From the NCBI GenBank assembly GCA_029215795.1, contig JARDYH010000003.1, positions 32,551,001 through 32,615,000 on the forward strand: 64,000 nt of DNA. The letters are read 5' to 3'. Under the pieces are notes generated by a model. The model searched no databases. It was not told the origin of the DNA and worked only from the letters and a program-made list of their open reading frames with translations. Shown one piece after another: positions 58,435 to 64,000 of the stretch; position 1 is the stretch's first letter; every line of letters begins with the position of its first letter. Both the position numbers and the translations under genes were made by a program. Source of the DNA: Anniella stebbinsi (taxonomy: Eukaryota; Chordata; Lepidosauria; Squamata; Anniellidae).

Positions 58435-58612
58435 GCCTCTGATACTGGAGATAACACATAGCCATCAGGACTAGTAGCCATTGATAACCTTCTCGAATTT
58501 GTCCAATCCCCTTTTAAAGCCATCCAATTTGTGGGAATGAATTCCATAGTTTTAACTATGTGTGAAGAAGTCCTTCCTTTTATGTATCCTGAACAAGTCC
58601 TGATGCTCCTGA
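58435..58612 (-). mobile_element. CR1-like LINE fragment, second half
   Basis: Continues the same antisense repeat after the LTR: a segment on 'catcaggactagtagccattgataacc' and then 'gaattccatagttttaactatg'. Together with 57750-57917 it makes one repeat copy older than the LTR. Confidence 0.6.
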
Positions 58613-59015
58613 GCTGCAGCACCTTTTTGACCACTTTTTTGACCAGGTCACCTGAGTGCTCTGGCTTCTCCAGTCATATTATTATCTAAGCTGGGAAACA
58701 TCAGTCTTTTTACAAGACAGTCCTCATTTGAAAGCAACATCCCTTATTTCTGAACACCATGCCCCCGCCCCTGATGAACATACTGGAATAACCTTATTGC
58801 AGTCCTTAACAGCAACAGCCCTTATTCTTATTTCTGCAGCACACAAATACTACTATCATTTCGGTTTAGTTTCTCATTGTGGCAAAACACTTTACAATTC
58901 TTGCCTCTTATCATAACAACCTGCAAGGGACAATTAAGTTGCATGTTGGCAGACAACTTGCCCATGGCTGTCCAAAGAGGTTCATGGTGAACCTCAAGTG
59001 TCCAACAACCCATTC

Positions 59016-59145
59016 TGGCCTCCCCAACCTGACGTCCACCAGATGTGTTGGACTACAACTCCCATCATCCCCTAGCCAGCACGGTAATTACTGGCATGGG
59101 GTTATAGTCCAACACATCTGGAGGGTGACAGGTTGAGGAAGGCTG
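59016..59145. repeat. CTCCAGATG foldback family copy, TXN2 intron 1
   Basis: Arms CCACCAGATGTGTTGGACTA and TAGTCCAACACATCTGGAGG pair well. Flanks ACCCATTC and CCCTATTC agree at 6 of 8 bases, hinting at a decayed 8-bp duplication. Confidence 0.7.
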
Positions 59146-60562
59146 CCCTATTCACTTTTTAGAGTACAAAACAGACTTTCGGCTAGTGAATAAATACATA
59201 ATAAACTAGAGTTAATTTCTTCTTTACTCTTAAAATGCGCTACTTGGCAACCATAATACAACTGTTTTGCTAGTGCTATATGCTCCAACTGAATGTCCAG
59301 TTACAAACAAGGAATAGCCATCACACCTAGCACCAATATCATAGCACTTGAGTGTCCAAAGCACTTCACATACAACAATCCTGTAAGACTGCTATGCCCA
59401 CAATGGCAGCACACTTCCATGAGGGCTAAGTAGCATTCAGGAAAGTAGAAAGGCAGCATTGCAAATCAAGTTTTCTTTATCACACTGAGTTTGGTCTCCT
59501 TGGGGGGGGGGTTGGGGTGAGGGAGGCATGGTTAGTAGTATACCCTGCTAACCACATTTTGAAAGTATTTCCTTCAAAAAGCATTTCCCTAAAATTCAGA
59601 AGACTTTTTTGCATGTAAATGAAGTAATTCATTGCAAAATTTTACTTTCAAAACATGCCAGATTTCAAAATTCAGTAAATCTTTCTACTAAAATAAATAG
59701 CCATTTTAAAGGAAGGCAAACAACATTGTTTTAGCCAAGCTGTAGTTAAGCCTTCTGCATTAGGTAAATATTTTTGACACACACATGTATATATTAAAAG
59801 GCTCTATACATAATTAAAAATAGTTGAGGGGTATATTGTCCCAGACTTTGGTCTTGCCCTTGCTACCCTCCAGCCACCTTGATTTCTACATAGTCTTGCC
59901 AACTTTGTTTTCCCTATCAAGGCTCCTTTGGCACCTAAAGGCAAAGCAAAACTTTGACATAAACACTTCTCCTGGCACGGAGGGGAGAATGATGAAAAAC
60001 GATCCACCTGCTAAACTTGTATAAGGTAAACTGCCTGGTAAACGGACAGGAACCCTACCAAAAAACGAGTTGGCAGCGCTCGTTCTACACTGCACCTCCT
60101 CTTCTTACTTTTTAACTGAATTTCTAGAACAGGAAGACCTGAACCTCAGAATCTATCCCCCAAACCTCCAACTCTGATCTGGGGAGCCCTTCTTCCCGTC
60201 ACCCGAGATACGTGGCTGGCAGTTATCCAGGGATGACGAAATGGCACTCTGCACATGTTCAGAGGTACTCTCATCCACTACTGCAATGGATTACCCAGGC
60301 CTAGTGAGCCCCTTTTGAAATTAATTACAGCTTGCCTTCCCACAAGCCTAGCAGGGATCCTTAACCTCTCACTTGAGCTTTGGTTTCCTGTGCCAGCGGC
60401 TCCTCCGCTTCCACCCAGCCCTGAGAAATAATGTGCTTCTCGTGAGTAACCTGTACCGCCAGCCCCATGTAGTGAGCAGACCCTCGGGGCTCATGGGCGA
60501 CCCCCGACCCTAGCTTTGAAGCGAACCTGGACAGTACCCTTTCCCCCTTCCTACACCCTCAC

Positions 60563-60625
60563 CTTTTACGCCCCCTGAAGTCTCACACGGACACGCTGAG
60601 AAATCAAAAGGGTGAAATACCCTGG
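60563..60625 (-). other. TXN2: Probable non-coding first exon of TXN2
   Basis: A minus-strand donor AAAAG|GTGAGG at 60563/60562 follows GC-rich sequence directly below the CCAAT cluster. Exon 2 opens exactly at its ATG, so an upstream leader exon is required. The 5' limit given is a guess, placed about 30 bases below a TTTAAAGG element at about 60650-60657. Splicing 60563 to 57124 would remove a 3.4-kb intron. Confidence 0.55.
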
Positions 60626-60760
60626 GAGCTTATTGGCAGGAAGGACGTTCCTTTAAAAAAATGATTGGCTAGCGAAAAGAAGTCCTTGAGAACTCTGGGA
60701 GTGGATTGGCTAAGGCGGGTACAATGAGGGTATTCTGTGTGCTTATTGGTTCATGAAGTT
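60626..60760 (-). promoter_or_regulatory. TXN2 promoter with four inverted CCAAT boxes
   Basis: ATTGG occurs at 60632-60636, 60664-60668, 60705-60709 and 60745-60749, that is, four CCAAT boxes on the minus strand spaced 32, 41 and 40 bp. A TATA-like TTTAAAGG lies between the first two. CCAAT boxes bind NF-Y and are typical of housekeeping promoters; assignment to TXN2 is by position and strand. Confidence 0.6.
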
Positions 60761-60951
60761 GTTCCGAATGCCGAGTAACCTTCTCGGCCTAGGCGATGAT
60801 AGGCTACTGGAGAGTTCTGCCCGCTCTACAAAGGGCTATTGCGCCAATAGCAAGTTTGTATTCCTGCGCTGCTCCCACCCACTCCAGGAGCAAAGGTCGG
60901 AGTCCGCAGGATATGCCTTTCTCGGGTCGAGAGATGAAATCCTAGTCTGTT

Positions 60952-61050
60952 TAAGGGCGCAATCCTGTGCATGTTTAGACAGGAAAAAAGTCTTATAACG
61001 TTGGACTTGGACTTTTTCTTCCGTCTAAACATGCACAGGATTGCGCCTTA
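60952..61050. repeat. 99-bp near-perfect palindrome upstream of TXN2
   Basis: Left arm TAAGGGCGCAATCCTGTGCA and right arm TGCACAGGATTGCGCCTTA are complements with one extra G; the arms are ~40 bp long over a ~15-bp centre. The sequence GCATGTTTAGAC relates it to the CATGTTTACTCAG palindromes. Confidence 0.75.
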
Positions 61051-61245
61051 TCTTTATTTCAGGACTCTGTACTCCTGTTCGCTCGGCAGCATCTTTAACT
61101 CAAGATCATAGTTTACAAAAAACGTAGTTACTTACAATATTTGCAGCACCACTTTGCAAGCATAATGGTTTGCAAACCAGGTCGCTAGAGCAGTAAAACA
61201 ACCATTTAAAATAATTAAACTGACAATAACCACTGAAAAGAAAGC

Positions 61246-61276
61246 ATAATAATAAATATAAATAATAATAATAATA
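61246..61276 (+). repeat. (AATA)n/(ATA)n simple repeat
   Basis: AATAATAAATATAAATAATA and further ATA units. Confidence 0.85.
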
Positions 61277-61802
61277 GTGATACAGATAAAAAGGCTCCAA
61301 AATTGTGAAGTCTCCAAAATTGTCAGGGAAAATCAAACAGAAAAGGTAGCTCTACCATTTGGAGTAGTTCTGTAGATTGCATTCTTCTAGGTGCTAGGAA
61401 ATCTAACCCACTTAGTGATTTGAATTCAGAATTTGGCCGTGGCAATTATTTTATAGAAGTGAGGCCTGCAACAAAAAGTTGCAATGTATCTTAACCTTTT
61501 AATAGTATTCTTTTTCAGAGGTTGTGCCAGACAGACATCTGTCTGCCAGGTTATTGTAAGATACAGGGAGTTCAAGCAGGAGATTTTATCCCCCTCCTGT
61601 TTTTCAGGGTTTCTTTCTCTCTCCAAGAGACACCTCATTCCATGGCTACTGATTGTGCTCAGTTGTCATTGGGTTAATTGGCTAGCATGCATATGTGCGT
61701 AAGCATGCATCTACTGCACACGTTACAGAGTACTTGCTGAACTGTAAGATGTGAAATATTCCTCAGGTTGCATAAGGGGAATAGTTTCCCATAAGATCTG
61801 GG

Positions 61803-62017
61803 CCAGAACTACACCTCATGTCATAGCCATACAATCCCATCATGGTGATATTATACCTGTTGTGCATTTATACTTCATAGCACATACAATGACATCAATA
61901 TGAAATAAAAAGTGAGAAATAAGCTAGAAAAGCGGCATGGGGGATATGCAATGTGCTCCAACAGTTATCAGTACACTTCAATACCGATAAAAAGCACGAA
62001 TGTAGATCTAGTCCTGG
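61803..62017 (+). mobile_element. 215-bp repeat with CCAG...CTGG ends, copy 2
   Basis: Partner of 26232-26451, in the opposite orientation. Starts CCAGAACTACACCT and ends AGATCTAGTCCTGG, an imperfect ~14-bp terminal inverted repeat. No target duplication seen. Confidence 0.65.
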
Positions 62018-64000
62018 TTCAAACCGCCAGAGACAAGCACTAGTAAGTCACTGCTTTGTTGTGGTGCAAGCAGCTGCCACCTTTCCAAGATTAGAATGTG
62101 TTCAATAATGTGACTTATTTCAAAATATACCTATTTCACGCAATAGCCAGCTTCGTCTTATGGAGGGTCAGGCCTGCCTGAAGCCCATTGATTTCATTGG
62201 CCTTAGAGTCACCAGGATCAGGTAGTGGGTTTCCTAAAGTCCCATACAGTCCAATTCTGTGCTGCTGCTCAGTGACAGTGCATGCAGATGCTTATGTCCC
62301 TGTAGCCAAAGTGGAATGCTATAGAAAGAGAAGGTGGAAGAGGGTTCCATTTGCTTCTTAGTTGCCAACTAGGAAAGGTGTGCGTGTGCTTTTTCTACTA
62401 CCACAATGCACATAAGGCACCTTCAAATTCAAAGGGAGGCAACAGTGTTTCTCCAGGAATGTTTGCAAAGCTGTAAAGTGTGGTTTGACATTTGAGATGC
62501 TTTCCGTTATAAAGCAAAACAGAACTAGGTTTCTAGATCTCATGGTTCTATTAGAGACAAGGTGGAGGGCTGTGCTTTTAAGCAAATAATGAAAAGGCAA
62601 ACGAATCCTACATTCTAAGGTTTTTCCGTTTCTGGAACCCATTTTAGGGCCTAAATCCAATCTGACTATTTTAAGTTCAGGGTTGTCCATCAAGTTCAAA
62701 ATTTTATGTTAATAATTTGTGGAAAACATGCAATGACCGTCCCCAGCTCATTATGAATTTTCCCCTTCATTTGTGGCATCCCATGCTGAACAAAGAGTAC
62801 ATGTGCTTTTTCTTTTATGGGCTCAGGAAATAACCTACCACAAGATACTATAAGGTTCCCTTGATAAGGCATTTGAATCATACCCTTCCCATCCCATAGC
62901 TGATCAAAGGCAAAAACCACTCCTGCTGTTGAGACTTGAAAACGTTTTTTTAAAGTTCATCCAAATAATACAACCATACAAAACATATTTTCAATACAAC
63001 ATTAAAATACTTATTTGTTTGATCATGGCAGGTATTTTAAAATAAGTTAATAAAAATACTGTTCTGAAAAAATGTTTAACAAAACAAAAACTGCAGCAGC
63101 GTAGGGGTCTTCCATACAATACAGGCACAGACAAAAAAATAATGAAATGTTGAACTACTTGAGTAGATGCTAGCTTGACAAATAGACAGCTAGCATCTCT
63201 GTCTTTTGAGCAGCAGCAAAGCCTGACCTTCTGAAGAAGGTCTTGCATAACCATATATTTGGGAACTCTGGCTTTGCCCAGAAAACCAAAGATTTTGCAA
63301 TAACCAGCCTAACCATTAAAGGCAATGAGAAATTTGTATAAATTTGAGCATCAACTATGCTGAAACTGTGGCTTCCTTAGCTATTCTCTGTTGAACCTGG
63401 ACAGAATTAATCCCACTTATGCTATCAGCTGTATCAATCACATATATTTAGGAAACAGCAACAAAAGCTAAGCAATGAAGATAGAGTAAAAACACTGGGG
63501 CAAACTATGGGGGGAAATGGTTCTGATGCTGTTATGGCAGTGATGGGCACATATTGGCTAGTATTTGTGACATCACCAACAACGCTCTCCTCCCCCATGC
63601 TGGGAGCAAGTTTTCTATTATTGTTTTGTGTAAGATGTAGGATGGATACACATATGCATGTACACCAGTAAAAAAAAAGGGGGGGAGGGGAAGATCCATG
63701 GCAAACATAGGGGTAGGGACAAGCCTGGGACCTGATTTGCTTATGGACACAACATTGGAGGTGATGCTGTGAGTGTTTCTATCACCAGTGGCATTGTGAC
63801 TGCTAAAAATAAACATAGAAAAAACTACATGTGTTACCTTAATACACACATGGAAAATGATCAGCTGAAAGGTGAAGGAAAAAAGCCTCCTTTTTTTACA
63901 GCATTTTTAAAACAAACAAACCCATCACAGTTAAAGGCAATACATGTAACCAATAGCTTCTTTGGAGTAATTACAGGGATACAAGAGGAGAGAGTATAAA
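62018..64000. other. Gene-free, repeat-poor right end
   Basis: No transposon and no coding exon recognised. If vertebrate order holds, FOXRED2 would lie to the right, ending towards TXN2, so its 3' UTR could reach into this stretch; this is inference only. Confidence 0.35.

Overview
The window is vertebrate nuclear DNA, most likely from a squamate reptile (lizard or snake). The call rests on the repeats: L2-type LINEs with the tail that ends in TATT repeats, CR1 LINEs ending in the TATTCTATGATTCT motif, tRNA-derived SINEs, and very many short foldback (palindromic) DNA elements. The species cannot be named from the sequence.

One protein-coding gene is certain: TXN2, mitochondrial thioredoxin, on the minus strand at about 45.4-60.6 kb. 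It has three coding exons (57124-56850, 53328-53205, 46090-45974), which join in frame to a 171-residue protein. It also has a probable non-coding first exon ending at 60563, next to a promoter with four inverted CCAAT boxes, and a 3' UTR with a polyadenylation signal at 45421-45416. In other vertebrates TXN2 lies between MYH9 and FOXRED2, all in one direction. I see no coding exon of either neighbour, so their presence beyond the edges is inference only.

Layout: 1-7.3 kb is AT-rich and almost free of recognisable transposons. 7.3-8.4 kb is a CpG-rich block that looks like a promoter with a good minus-strand splice donor. 8.4-28.4 kb is a mosaic of foldback elements, SINEs and an L2 LINE, with CpG-rich blocks near 18.3-18.9 and 26.45-26.8 kb. 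28.4-29.2 kb is a second CpG island containing a CArG/TATA-like site. 29.2-45.4 kb is another repeat mosaic with a long L2 at 42.5-44.0 kb. 45.4-60.6 kb is TXN2, whose introns hold L2, CR1, foldback elements and a 517-bp solo LTR. 61-64 kb is gene-free as far as can be read.

The strongest unexplained structure is a family of ~320-bp near-complete palindromes (six full copies, two half copies). Four copies are flanked by perfect 8-bp target duplications and one by a 7/8 match, which marks them as non-autonomous hAT-type elements. Both arms of a copy carry the same terminal variant, and the small asymmetric loop occurs in both orientations. Several other foldback families are interspersed with them, sometimes nested. 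No bacterial-style operon, CRISPR array, tRNA or rRNA gene was found.
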